Assembly (NCBI GenBank): GCA_031267635.1
Contig: JAIRYX010000430.1
Span: 1-19,353 of the forward strand
Direction: 5' to 3'
Length of the DNA: 19,353 nt
Origin: Planctomycetaceae bacterium
GTDB taxonomy: Bacteria; Planctomycetota; Planctomycetia; Pirellulales; Thermoguttaceae
Shown here: piece by piece, positions 1 through 7,889 of the stretch
How the letters are laid out: each line of letters opens with the position of its first letter
How positions within the stretch are numbered: the stretch's first letter is position 1
Made by a program: the position numbers and the translations under genes
The notes under the pieces: model-generated
Database searches by the model: none
The model's input: the letters and a program-made list of their open reading frames with translations, nothing else
What the model was told of the DNA's origin: nothing

Positions 1-11
1 TTATATGAGAT

Positions 12-43
12 AAGTAACCACACTGTAATGATCGTGGTTACTT
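12..43 (-). terminator. hairpin downstream of the small secreted protein gene
   Basis: A perfect 10-bp inverted repeat (AAGTAACCAC / GTGGTTACTT) with a 12-nt loop lies 16 nt past the stop codon of the minus-strand gene that ends at 60. The position suits a transcription terminator. There is no clear U-tract after it on the minus strand, so it could equally be a 3'-end stabiliser or an unrelated palindrome. Confidence 0.35.
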
Positions 44-59
44 ATTCTTTTCATTATTA

Positions 60-386
60 CTATTCACCACATTTGTCTGAATGAATCAATAACCCTGATG
101 ATGGTGTACAATTAACAGCGTCTGTATCACATTTTTTCAGTTCTTCGTTTGTGCTTACGCCAATTGCATTCTTCGCGAATGTCGCAGTATTATTTGTTTT
201 GTTTTCGTCGAAATTTTTATTGCATGTCTTACCTGCCTTGGCAGGACAAACTGTTTCTTCTATATAACTTTGACAAGGTGCAGCACCGTGGATATCAACA
301 GTTCCTTTCTGCGGTCCCTGCATGGCAAACACTCCAGCAGCAACAGCCAAACCCAACAGATACGCACTTTTTTGAAACTTTTTCAT
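60..386 (-). CDS. small secreted cysteine-containing protein, function unknown
   Basis: Encodes 108 residues from the ATG at 386. That start is chosen because GGGAGCT lies just upstream at Shine-Dalgarno distance and because it opens directly onto a signal peptide (MKKF, then a hydrophobic stretch LLGLAVAAGVFA, residues 10-21). The longer in-frame reading to 449 adds 21 charged residues ahead of the signal and is unlikely. The mature part has six cysteines (38, 47, 55, 86, 93, 106), an even number that fits three disulphides outside the cytoplasm, and is rich in Lys, Asn and Thr. I do not recognise the family. No neighbour hints at function: it stands alone, with a hairpin downstream and a 1-kb non-coding stretch upstream. 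It may be a small exported protein of a planctomycete-specific family. The gene itself is fairly secure; the role is unknown. Confidence 0.7.
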   Translation of the reverse strand: MKKFQKSAYLLGLAVAAGVFAMQGPQKGTVDIHGAAPCQSYIEETVCPAKAGKTCNKNFDENKTNNTATFAKNAIGVSTNEELKKCDTDAVNCTPSSGLLIHSDKCGE

Positions 387-944
387 TTTCAGCTCCCTAT
401 TTCTTTTTTGATTTACCCTTGCAGGCAGAAACATTGAATTTTTCAACACCGATAAAATAAAAATCTTATCAACGTGAATTACGAATACGTAATTTCCATA
501 TATTTTATCATGTTACTTCATTTTCAAAATGGGGGGTAGCCCCCAAAAATTACTTTTTTGGAAAAAAATTAAATTCCAGTAAAAAAAACTCTTTGATAAT
601 CAAATACAATAAACAAATAGTGCCTTATTTAAAGTATTTTATCAAAATTATCGGTAAATTAACTCGTGTTACGCACTCTAATAAAAAGTCTACTCCTCAC
701 CCTTTAAAATTCGTCTTTCATCAAAAAGGGATATTAGGGATATTAGAGACAAAAGGGACTTTGGCGACGTGATGAATGATCAGCACTGTCTTAAAAATCG
801 AAATCATCAGTATTTACAAGAATTCACATAGAACGATTTCTATTCTAAACTGTTCGTAGTAAAATTTCGTGCATTCGTGATTATAAAGGTTATTAAAAAG
901 ATCTTAAAATGAGGCGATGAGAAGGCGACTTTTATAGAAAAATC
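387..944. other. non-coding region with small palindromes and repeat debris
   Basis: No convincing gene. It is AT-rich with scattered stops. Visible items are a dyad at 477-494 (AATTACG / CGTAATT, 4-nt centre), possibly an operator about 90 bp upstream of the minus-strand gene; a G-run/C-run hairpin at 531-544 with a TAG loop; a short tandem GGGATATTA repeat at about 728-745; and TGAGGCGATGAG at about 910-921, which resembles the words inside the neighbouring mobile element. The last two could be remains of older elements. Confidence 0.5.
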
Positions 945-1005
945 GTAACTATTCAATTGGTTTTAAGCATTTTTACTACGAAACGAGCCGGCTGTTTGTG
1001 TCGCA

Positions 1006-1183
1006 AACCTCATTTTTACCTAAATTTTCTTAACAAAACAACCTCAGTAGCAAAACGGTTTTCTAAAAATCAACCTCATTACCTCATTGTTTCTTTTTGG
1101 ATGAGGCAATGAGGTTGGTTTTGGGGAGGATTCATTGGGCTACTGAGGTTGTTTTGTTAAGAAAATGAGGTAAAAATGAGGTT
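1006..1183. repeat. nested hairpin built from repeated CCTCA words
   Basis: The outer arms 1006-1051 and 1139-1183 are complementary at all but about three positions over 45 bp. The inner arms 1071-1087 and 1101-1117 match at 16 of 17 positions around a 13-nt loop. CCTCA occurs at 1008, 1042, 1074 and 1082, with a decayed copy at 1019. The complement TGAGG occurs at the matching places 1177, 1144, 1110, 1102 and 1166. If transcribed, this would fold into one long RNA hairpin. Confidence 0.9.
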
Positions 1184-1234
1184 GAAAAATACGAAATACT
1201 TATCATTATATCGAAGTGATTCCAAATTACTTAC

Positions 1235-1323
1235 GGGAATTTCTAAAAACCGCATTTTCAACAAATGTGACCGTTGAAAAATAAGGGCTTACGAGTATGT
1301 GGGAGAGGTTTTTAGAAATTCCC
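1235..1323. repeat. 17-bp perfect inverted repeat near the right end of copy 1
   Basis: GGGAATTTCTAAAAACC (1235-1251) is exactly complementary to 1307-1323, with about 55 nt between. The interval contains a smaller TTTTCAAC / GTTGAAAA pair and a GAAAAATAAGGG stretch also present in the CCCTTA-type elements. It makes a second stem next to the large hairpin. Confidence 0.8.
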
Positions 1324-1378
1324 TTACATTCTACTGAATAGTTACGAAAAATCGGATTCTATGCTTTGTTATGTGGAA

Positions 1379-1406
1379 TTGACAACAGCATTATCAATGT
1401 TAAATT
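1379..1406 (+). promoter_or_regulatory. candidate promoter for the Hsp70 cluster
   Basis: A perfect TTGACA -35 box (1379-1384) is followed after 16 nt by TAAATT (1401-1406), a moderate -10 match. It lies 45 bp upstream of the first gene of the chaperone cluster and just outside the right end of mobile element copy 1. The -10 is weak. Confidence 0.4.
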
Positions 1407-1451
1407 ATATGTTATGTTTTGGCTTAGGGGAATTTACTGATAAAAAATACG

Positions 1452-4145
1452 ATGTCCGATAAACAAAATCCTCGTTTTCAAAAAATCCAAAGTCTAATTC
1501 GCCGCAGTGATTGGAAACAAGCATACAAGGAAGCTCGCTTTCTTGCGAAGACGTCACATCTGCCTGAATTGGAACAAATTCTTATTTCAACGCTGTGGAA
1601 TTGGATTAAAAGTCAGGTACAACGAAATCAACGCGAAGAGGCAAAAAACAATATTCGCGAACTTCTTAATTTTTCAACAATTCCGCAGGAGATTCAAAAT
1701 GAATTTCCGCCAGTTTTTCGTTCTTTGGGATTAAATTCTCTCTTACCGAAACATTTCCGCCTCGATATTAGCGCGCCGGAAATTCAAAACGAGTTGGTCG
1801 ATCTTTTTCTTGTTAAAGGAGAAAAAAGCCCTGAATTACTTCCCGAAACGCTCGCCGAAGCAAAACTTGTTCAAGACGCATTTCAAAAAATCGAAGCTCA
1901 AGCCGATGATGATGCGCTTGCGCTGTTGCGTCCGATTGCTTATCATTCTCCGTTGGCAGAGTGGCGTATTTTCATGCGGGGATTAGTCGATTATTACCGC
2001 AATAACGACGCGAAATCTGAAGAAAGCTGGAAACGTCTTTCGTCGGAACGTCCGCCTTATCGAATCGCTGAACAATTGCGCAAAAGTCTGCTCCAAAAAC
2101 AAACGGCGTCGCCGCAAAATCTTTTTCATTCCTTTTTTAATTTTTTCCGTAATAAAACATCTTCCGACCCCCTTTCATTAAAAATCAATCTGATCGAAAC
2201 GCTTAAAACGTTGGAGCAATACGCTCAACAAGGGAAATTTAAAGAATTAGTCGGACGTTTTCAAGCATTTCGAAATCAATTTCAAAAAACAGAACCGGCT
2301 TTGTATGAGCGAGTTCTTTGGATTGTTCGTTGTTTGTTAATTAGTGATGCTCCGCCCGATGTTTTTCGTCAATTTGTCGAATGCAATTTGCCTTTGCCGT
2401 TTGACCCGCGAGGTAATCTTGCTTACGCTCTGTTTACGATGCATTACGACAAGGATTATGCTCCCCGTTGGTTGAAGGATACGGAAGATTACATACGTAA
2501 ATACGCCGATGACGACGTTAATCTTATCGAATCGTCTTCGCCTCAAATCAAGGCGAGAATCAAATCAATAGCTTATCACCACATTGCCATGAATTATCTA
2601 ACAGATTATACAATCCCCAAAAGTGGAAAATTCACTCCATTGTTAGAAAAAAGTCAAGAGTTGATTGAAAAAGCAATTGCAGCCGATCCAACTTATTTGC
2701 ATCCATACCAAATGTCCATCGCGATAATTTTGCTGAAAAATCCTAAAGAAAAGAGGGGACCCTATTTTTCACCAATCGCTGACGTCAATAAACGAATACT
2801 GGAACATATTCCTGATTGTGCCGACGCTGTTGAGTATTTATTCGGTTTTTATATTCACAACAACGAACCAGAAACGGCACAAACTTATTTTGAGAAGCTA
2901 GAAGCGTTAAATCCGCTTGCCGTGTTGACAGTCATAAAAAAATATAATCTTCTTTTTACTCAAATCCGAAAATCGTTAAAAGAAAAAGATTTCACCAAAG
3001 CGGAACAATGTTTGCAGAAATTACAAAAAAATCCCATCATATTGCATACATTTCTTTACCGCTTTGATGTCCTTACTTTGGTTTTTGCGTATGTTTACGA
3101 TCTGTTGCAAAACAAGAACGTTTCTTTTAATGATTACGTTCGACTCACCAAAAAAATCGGAATGGAAAAACCGTTACCGTTAATGTTTGCGATTCTTGTT
3201 GAAGGATGGAAATGCGGCGTGCCGGACAAAAACCTTCAATCGTTGGAAGCAGATTGGTCAAAAGGGATCTCCGGTCGATGCAATGGTAATACAGCGGGAA
3301 TGCTCGGTGATTTGGTAGCGTATACGGTTTCACAGGAAATTCAACATCCCAAAATTCAAAAAATTACCAATGACGCTTGCGATTTTGTCAGTCGTGCCGG
3401 ACAAGTCAAATGGAATAGCGAAAGAGATTTATATTGTGCCTGTCAATTGCTCTGGATGTTGGCAGTTCAAAAACAAGAGGCAAAATATCAGAAAACCTTC
3501 AAAGAGCTTGTGCGGAAAGGAATCAAGCAACATCCCAATTCTTTGCCCTTTACGTTTTTCTTGATAGAAGCGGAGTGGATGGGTAATCCCCGTGTTTTAT
3601 CTTATAGAAGACGGCAGATTTTGGACAGCTATCATAAATTTATGAAAAATTTCGCGTCATCCCAAGATGTTCCTGAAGCGGCTTTGCTGATACAAATTGC
3701 GGAACAAAGGATCAAAGAACTGGAAATGCCCAATAAATTTGCTTTTGACGATTATGATTATGACGACGGGTATGAGGACGATTATGACGATTGGGATGAA
3801 GACGACGAGGACGATGATGATTGGAACGCCGAAGACAAGGATAACAAACGTCCTTCTCTTTTTGCGGACATGTTTACATCCTTTCCTAGTGACTGGAAAT
3901 TGGATATAAAAAAACATGGTTGTATAACTCCGATGTTAAAATCGATGTTAGAAGAACTCATACCGAAGGTACTTCCTCCAATGCTTAGAAAAATTTTTAT
4001 TGAATGTCTGGAAGAAGTTACTCTCAAAAATATACCGCCACGCGACATCGACGACTTGGTTGCAAAAAAAATTCATAGTCTATCTATTCCTGATCAAATA
4101 CTATTGACGCGTTTTATCGACGCAAATCCAACTCGTTCAAAATAA
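1452..4145 (+). CDS. large helical-repeat (TPR-like) protein with an acidic segment, first gene of the Hsp70 cluster
   Basis: 897 residues with no signal peptide or membrane segment, so probably cytoplasmic. Most of it reads as short amphipathic helices. Residues about 375-510 have TPR-like spacing (for example AIAADPTYLHPY, then a helix pair around NNEPETAQTYFEKLEALNP). Residues about 766-798 are almost entirely Asp/Glu with some Tyr/Trp, a likely disordered acidic linker, followed by a helical tail of about 95 residues. There is no enzymatic motif I can recognise. The start at 1452 (MSDKQNPRF) has no clear Shine-Dalgarno. It precedes the J-like gene by 65 nt on the same strand, so co-transcription is likely. 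By position it could be a client adaptor or scaffold for the Hsp70 encoded downstream; that is inference. The acidic stretch echoes acidic segments in the GrpE-like and Hsp70 proteins of the same cluster. Confidence 0.8.
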   Translation: MSDKQNPRFQKIQSLIRRSDWKQAYKEARFLAKTSHLPELEQILISTLWNWIKSQVQRNQREEAKNNIRELLNFSTIPQEIQNEFPPVFRSLGLNSLLPKHFRLDISAPEIQNELVDLFLVKGEKSPELLPETLAEAKLVQDAFQKIEAQADDDALALLRPIAYHSPLAEWRIFMRGLVDYYRNNDAKSEESWKRLSSERPPYRIAEQLRKSLLQKQTASPQNLFHSFFNFFRNKTSSDPLSLKINLIETLKTLEQYAQQGKFKELVGRFQAFRNQFQKTEPALYERVLWIVRCLLISDAPPDVFRQFVECNLPLPFDPRGNLAYALFTMHYDKDYAPRWLKDTEDYIRKYADDDVNLIESSSPQIKARIKSIAYHHIAMNYLTDYTIPKSGKFTPLLEKSQELIEKAIAADPTYLHPYQMSIAIILLKNPKEKRGPYFSPIADVNKRILEHIPDCADAVEYLFGFYIHNNEPETAQTYFEKLEALNPLAVLTVIKKYNLLFTQIRKSLKEKDFTKAEQCLQKLQKNPIILHTFLYRFDVLTLVFAYVYDLLQNKNVSFNDYVRLTKKIGMEKPLPLMFAILVEGWKCGVPDKNLQSLEADWSKGISGRCNGNTAGMLGDLVAYTVSQEIQHPKIQKITNDACDFVSRAGQVKWNSERDLYCACQLLWMLAVQKQEAKYQKTFKELVRKGIKQHPNSLPFTFFLIEAEWMGNPRVLSYRRRQILDSYHKFMKNFASSQDVPEAALLIQIAEQRIKELEMPNKFAFDDYDYDDGYEDDYDDWDEDDEDDDDWNAEDKDNKRPSLFADMFTSFPSDWKLDIKKHGCITPMLKSMLEELIPKVLPPMLRKIFIECLEEVTLKNIPPRDIDDLVAKKIHSLSIPDQILLTRFIDANPTRSK

Positions 4146-4210
4146 AAAAAGACTAACGGGATGAATAATAACATAAGTCAATCTTTTAATATAAAGAAGA
4201 AGCAGTAACG

Positions 4211-4504
4211 ATGTTTATTCAATACTATCAAACATTAGGACTAACGCCACATTGCACGGAAAAAGAATTACGAAGCCGGTATCTCGAATTGGTTCGGCAA
4301 TATTCTCCGGAATCTAACCCTGAGAAGTTTTCCATCATTCACAACGCTTACGAAAAATTAAAAAACTTGCTGAAAAACATTAGCGAAGAATTATTTCAAG
4401 TTGATTTAGACGATTCTTTTGAACGCGTTATCCAGAGCGTTATTGAAGACGTCAGAAGTGAACGTTTGCCGACAACCTTGTTATTGAAAATGGGAGAAAC
4501 GTAA
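4211..4504 (+). CDS. short J-domain-like protein with SPE in place of HPD
   Basis: 97 residues. Residues 4-50 follow the J-domain plan: YYQTLGL, then an acidic/basic helix II (EKELRSRYLELVRQY), a turn, then helix III (NPEKFSIIHNAYEKLKNLL). At the turn between helices II and III, where canonical J proteins have His-Pro-Asp, this one reads Ser32-Pro33-Glu34. HPD is the motif that stimulates Hsp70 ATPase, so the partner contact here must differ or the protein may be a regulator. The C-terminal half (50-97) is a short acidic helical tail with no zinc fingers, unlike DnaJ. The stop abuts the ATG of the GrpE-like gene, and the Hsp70 gene follows, so this is very likely the dedicated co-chaperone of that Hsp70. 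The start at 4211 has only a weak purine-rich stretch upstream. Confidence 0.8.
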   Translation: MFIQYYQTLGLTPHCTEKELRSRYLELVRQYSPESNPEKFSIIHNAYEKLKNLLKNISEELFQVDLDDSFERVIQSVIEDVRSERLPTTLLLKMGET

Positions 4505-6028
4505 ATGTCGAACGACAACAATCGCAAAAAATACTATCTTTTTAGCGAACAAGACCTCTTGCAAGTGTTTCATATTTTTCAATCGGAAAATATCGGACAA
4601 ATTTTTGATATTTTTCAAAAGCATTCTCTTGGACAAATCATTGATATTTTTCAGGAACATGAAATCGGACATACTATTGATATTTTTCAAGATAAAAATA
4701 TCGGACAAATCATTGATATTTTTCAAAAAGAAGATATTGGACAGATTATTGACGTTTTCCAAAGATTAAATACAGAAACAGCAGTAATGGAACAAAAACA
4801 CCAGTTGACACAAACGGCTAACAATGTTCACGAATCGGAACAAGAAATCACGCAAGCACAACAATCAAGCGAAGTAGATGAACTGGAGTCTGATTTTGAG
4901 CAAGATATTACTGAACCGGAACAAGAAGTTATTCCGGTAGCTGATGACATGGAAGCGGAAGAAGAAATTGGCGGTACGGAAGAAAAAAATGAAGAAATTG
5001 AAGAAGAAAAATTTGACATTGAATCAAGTATTGATAACAATGATAACAATCGCTACACTGAAAGCGATATCGAAGAAGAAAACGGGTTTAGTGAAGATAA
5101 CACAGACGACGAAGAAGAGAATGAAGACGACGATAGCGAACAGGATTTCGACACTGAAAGCGATACCGAAGAAGAAAACGGGTTGAATGAAAATAACACA
5201 GACGACGAAGAAGAATATGAAGAGGAAGAAGACGACGATAACGAACAGGATTCCGACGAAGATGTGCCGGAAATTTCCGAACAACATTACCAACTTTTGC
5301 AGCAATTTCACGATTGGCTTTCTTTGCTGGAAAGTGAAACGGAAACTTCGTATGATGAAACAGGGCCGAAAATTGGGCTATATCAGCTATACGAAGCTCT
5401 CATTGCTCAACGACAAGAATTAAAACTTTATACAAAATCTGGGCGACAGTTACAGGAACTCATTCAACAGAGTCTCAATGAAACAATAAAGGCGACAGAC
5501 GCTCTTAATCGTTCGCGTCGGGAACAATCGGAGAAAGAGTCGCAAAACGCAAAGCCGTTTTTGTCGAGTATTATGGAAATTGACGAATCCCTACAACGAA
5601 CATCCGCCGCTTGGGATTCATTACAGATACGGATCAACGCATTTATTCACGATCATATTGAAACGCTGACCGAAGAATATTGTCGCCAGTTATCGTGGTG
5701 GGGACGATACCGAAAACGTAAAACGATACGACGTTTTGTCGATTATATTATGGATGAACAAACCAATGAAATTTTTCAAATTCTCAATGCATTTCGACAA
5801 GGATTTGCCATATTGATTCAACGGATGGACAACGTGCTGAAAAAACATACTCTTGAGCGAATCAATCCGATTGGTCAGTCTGTTGATCCTGAAACGATGC
5901 AAGTCATCGCCGTCGTGGAAACAGAAGCGATTCCAGCAGGATGCGTTGTCGATGTTTTACGATTTGGTTACATCTGGCAAGGACAAGTGTTTCGTTTTGC
6001 CGATGTTCGCGCTGCGGTAAAAGGTTAA
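4505..6028 (+). CDS. GrpE-like nucleotide exchange factor with N-terminal tandem repeats and acidic region
   Basis: 507 residues, more than twice the usual GrpE length of about 200. Residues 18-86 are six 12-residue repeats of the type (I/L)GQII-DIFQ-xxx. Residues about 95-265 are very acidic, with an internal tandem duplication (about 184-250). Residues about 270-440 are long helices including LYEALIAQRQELKLYTKSGR, the dimerising helical part. Residues about 453-507 match the GrpE beta domain (DPETMQVIAVVET, then GYIWQGQVFRFADVRAAV, corresponding to the GY...R.A.V pattern). The known role of GrpE is ADP release from DnaK-type Hsp70s, so this is probably the exchange factor for the Hsp70 encoded 46 nt downstream. 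The start directly follows the J-like stop, with GGGAG at Shine-Dalgarno distance. The repeats and acidic part are not typical of GrpE and may bind clients or partners (inference). Confidence 0.8.
   Translation: MSNDNNRKKYYLFSEQDLLQVFHIFQSENIGQIFDIFQKHSLGQIIDIFQEHEIGHTIDIFQDKNIGQIIDIFQKEDIGQIIDVFQRLNTETAVMEQKHQLTQTANNVHESEQEITQAQQSSEVDELESDFEQDITEPEQEVIPVADDMEAEEEIGGTEEKNEEIEEEKFDIESSIDNNDNNRYTESDIEEENGFSEDNTDDEEENEDDDSEQDFDTESDTEEENGLNENNTDDEEEYEEEEDDDNEQDSDEDVPEISEQHYQLLQQFHDWLSLLESETETSYDETGPKIGLYQLYEALIAQRQELKLYTKSGRQLQELIQQSLNETIKATDALNRSRREQSEKESQNAKPFLSSIMEIDESLQRTSAAWDSLQIRINAFIHDHIETLTEEYCRQLSWWGRYRKRKTIRRFVDYIMDEQTNEIFQILNAFRQGFAILIQRMDNVLKKHTLERINPIGQSVDPETMQVIAVVETEAIPAGCVVDVLRFGYIWQGQVFRFADVRAAVKG
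4556..4762 (+). repeat. 36-bp coding tandem repeat, six units
   Basis: Six imperfect 36-bp units code for a 12-residue repeat ending in DIFQ-xxx inside the GrpE-like gene. The first unit is degenerate (LLQVFHIFQ) and the last is cut short. The protein repeats are more alike than the DNA third positions, which suggests selection on the peptide as well as recent duplication. Confidence 0.9.
5056..5256 (+). repeat. tandem duplication (96 and 105 bp) in the acidic region
   Basis: Copy one, 5056-5151, and copy two, 5152-5256, both begin CACTGAAAGCGATA and code for TESD-EEENG...NTDDEEE...EQD. The second has a 9-bp gain. They lie inside the GrpE-like gene and enlarge its Asp/Glu-rich segment. Confidence 0.85.
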
Positions 6029-6074
6029 AAGCGTTCATTAATTTAAAACTAAAATTGTCACTACAACAAAATTT

Positions 6075-7889
6075 ATGACTCACATGGAAACAATACTTGG
6101 AATTGATCTCGGGACAACAAACAGTGAAGTCTCGATTATCCGCGATAATAATATTATCGTCATCGAAAAAGACGGACGAAAAATCCTACCTTCGGTTGTG
6201 GGAATTGATCCTGCAGGCAACTTGCTTGTTGGACATCCGGCAAAAAACCAGGCGGTTCTTTATCCTGAAAGAACAATTAAATCCATTAAGCGTCGCATGG
6301 GCGAGGATATTAAAGTGAAACTCGGCGACCGTGAATATACGCCGCCGGAAATTTCCGCAATGATTCTCCGCACGCTTCGCTCTTACGCTGAAGAATACTT
6401 GTCGCAACAAATCACCAAAGCGGTCATTACAGTTCCGGCATTTTTCAACGACAATCAACGCGCGGCAACGCGACTCGCGGGCGAACTTGCCGGCTTGGAA
6501 GTGGTACGAATTATCAACGAGCCAACTGCCGCATCGCTTGTTTACGGAGCGGATCGCGAAAAAAGCGAAACGCTGTTGGTTTACGATCTCGGCGGCGGAA
6601 CTTTTGACGTTTCGATTCTTCGGGTCGAAAACGATGTGATTGAAGTTCTTGCGTCTCACGGCGATACGCATCTTGGCGGCGATGATTTCGATCAACGTTT
6701 GTTCGATTATGTCTGCGATGGATTTAAAAAGAAAAATAAAATTGATCTTCGAGAAATACCTGTTGCCGCCAATCGTGTTTTGCAAGCAGTCGAGAACGTA
6801 AAAAAACAACTTTCAACGGAACCTTACGCTTCAATCAAAGAAGAATTTATTGCGGATAAAAATGGAAATCCTTTGCATCTGGATATGGAAATCAGCCGTG
6901 AACATTATGAAGAAATGATTCTTCCGTTGCTTGAAAAAACAATTATTTGTCTGAATGATGCGTTGCGTGACGCAAAGCTTCATCCTTCGGACATTGATGA
7001 AATCATTCTTGTTGGCGGAGCGTCGCGGACGCCGCTTGTTCATCAGTTGCTTGAAAAACGAATGAATACGGCGCTGCACGGAGAGATTGATCCTGATCTT
7101 TGCGTAACGATGGGAGCTGCCGCGCAGGGCGGTTTGATTTCAGGCGCAAATGTTGGTCGCGTTCTTATTGATATTACGCCGCACACGCTCGGAGTCCGCA
7201 CGATTGATAAGGAGACGCACGATTACTATCTGTTTTCTCCGCTTATCAAACGAAATACTCCGATTCCTTGTTCGCGTTCAGAAGTTTATATGACGTCTTG
7301 CGACAATCAGGAAAGAGTTGAAGTTGAAGTGTTTCAAGGAGAAAACGACGATACGCGGCATAATGCCATGATCGGTAATTTTTCTCTTACCGGATTGTCG
7401 AAAGTCCCCGAAGGCAATGAAATTATTTGCCGCTTTGATTTAGATATTAGCGGAATGTTGCATGTTTCCGCGATGGAAAAGATCACGGGCTTAAAAAACG
7501 CGATTACAGTGAAAAACGCTCTTATTAATGTTCAGACAAATGAACATGTCGGATTTAAAGAACATTTGAATCAATTTTTTGCCAATCAAGAATTCGGACC
7601 AATTTTAGAAGAGGAAGAAGAAGATGATGATGAAGTGGCATTGAGCGAGATAGAAAACTTTGACGGCGGCCGTCCGCCCGAAGGTTGGGAGACAACTTAC
7701 GCGAATGAAGTTGCGATCTTCCGCAAAGCGGTTGTCGTTAGCCCAAAAGTTTCTGAAAAAGACGCAATCGAAATCGGAAAACTTATGAAAAAAATTACGG
7801 ATGCGATTCAAAAAGACAAACGTGACGATGCAGCGTCATACGCTTCCGAATTAGAAGATCTGTTGTATTATTTAGAGGATTCCGTATGA
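6075..7889 (+). CDS. Hsp70-family chaperone, HscC-like
   Basis: 604 residues with a complete Hsp70 ATPase domain: GIDLGTTNS (9-17), INEPTAAS (147-154), DLGGGTFD (171-178), GDTHLGGDDFD (about 196-206) and VGGASRTP (313-320). The interdomain linker IDITPHTLG (365-373) is followed by a substrate-binding beta domain with FSPLIKRNTPIP, a wording I associate with the HscC branch rather than DnaK. The C-terminal lid is short: an acidic run (EEEEEDDDE, 512-520), then a small helical end. It lacks the EEVD-like or long disordered tail of DnaK, and total length lies between E. coli HscC and DnaK. It is an ATP-driven cytoplasmic chaperone. The upstream J-like and GrpE-like genes and the overlapping zinc-ribbon gene suggest a dedicated machine. 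The start could also be the ATG four codons in (METILGIDLG); neither has a good Shine-Dalgarno. The Hsp70 call is secure; the HscC subgroup is likely. Confidence 0.93.
   Translation: MTHMETILGIDLGTTNSEVSIIRDNNIIVIEKDGRKILPSVVGIDPAGNLLVGHPAKNQAVLYPERTIKSIKRRMGEDIKVKLGDREYTPPEISAMILRTLRSYAEEYLSQQITKAVITVPAFFNDNQRAATRLAGELAGLEVVRIINEPTAASLVYGADREKSETLLVYDLGGGTFDVSILRVENDVIEVLASHGDTHLGGDDFDQRLFDYVCDGFKKKNKIDLREIPVAANRVLQAVENVKKQLSTEPYASIKEEFIADKNGNPLHLDMEISREHYEEMILPLLEKTIICLNDALRDAKLHPSDIDEIILVGGASRTPLVHQLLEKRMNTALHGEIDPDLCVTMGAAAQGGLISGANVGRVLIDITPHTLGVRTIDKETHDYYLFSPLIKRNTPIPCSRSEVYMTSCDNQERVEVEVFQGENDDTRHNAMIGNFSLTGLSKVPEGNEIICRFDLDISGMLHVSAMEKITGLKNAITVKNALINVQTNEHVGFKEHLNQFFANQEFGPILEEEEEDDDEVALSEIENFDGGRPPEGWETTYANEVAIFRKAVVVSPKVSEKDAIEIGKLMKKITDAIQKDKRDDAASYASELEDLLYYLEDSV

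Larger units (their letters stand above)
945..1345. mobile_element. non-autonomous palindromic element (MITE-like), copy 1, with 8-bp target duplication
   Basis: The ends are an 11-bp inverted repeat, GTAACTATTCA (945-955) and TGAATAGTTAC (1335-1345). The same 8 bp, GAAAAATC, flank both ends directly (937-944 and 1346-1353), a perfect target-site duplication. There is no coding content. Inside are a long nested hairpin (1006-1183) and a second 17-bp inverted repeat (1235-1251 / 1307-1323). Ends beginning GTAA together with an 8-bp duplication are the known signature of IS66-family transposition, so this is probably mobilised by an IS66-type transposase elsewhere; that family assignment is inference. 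Movement is well supported by the flanking repeat. Confidence 0.85.

Noticed and set aside
149..460. 103-codon plus-strand frame opposite the small secreted protein
   Set aside because: The minus-strand gene has a signal peptide and Shine-Dalgarno; this frame has neither.
853..982. 12-bp inverted repeat TTCGTAGTAAAA (853-864) / TTTTACTACGAA (971-982)
   Set aside because: One arm is outside and one inside the element at 945-1345, so it is unlikely to be a functional pair; short AT-rich matches occur by chance.
6186..6809. 207-codon open frame on the minus strand opposite the Hsp70 gene
   Set aside because: Antisense shadow of a highly conserved coding region; its composition is not protein-like.
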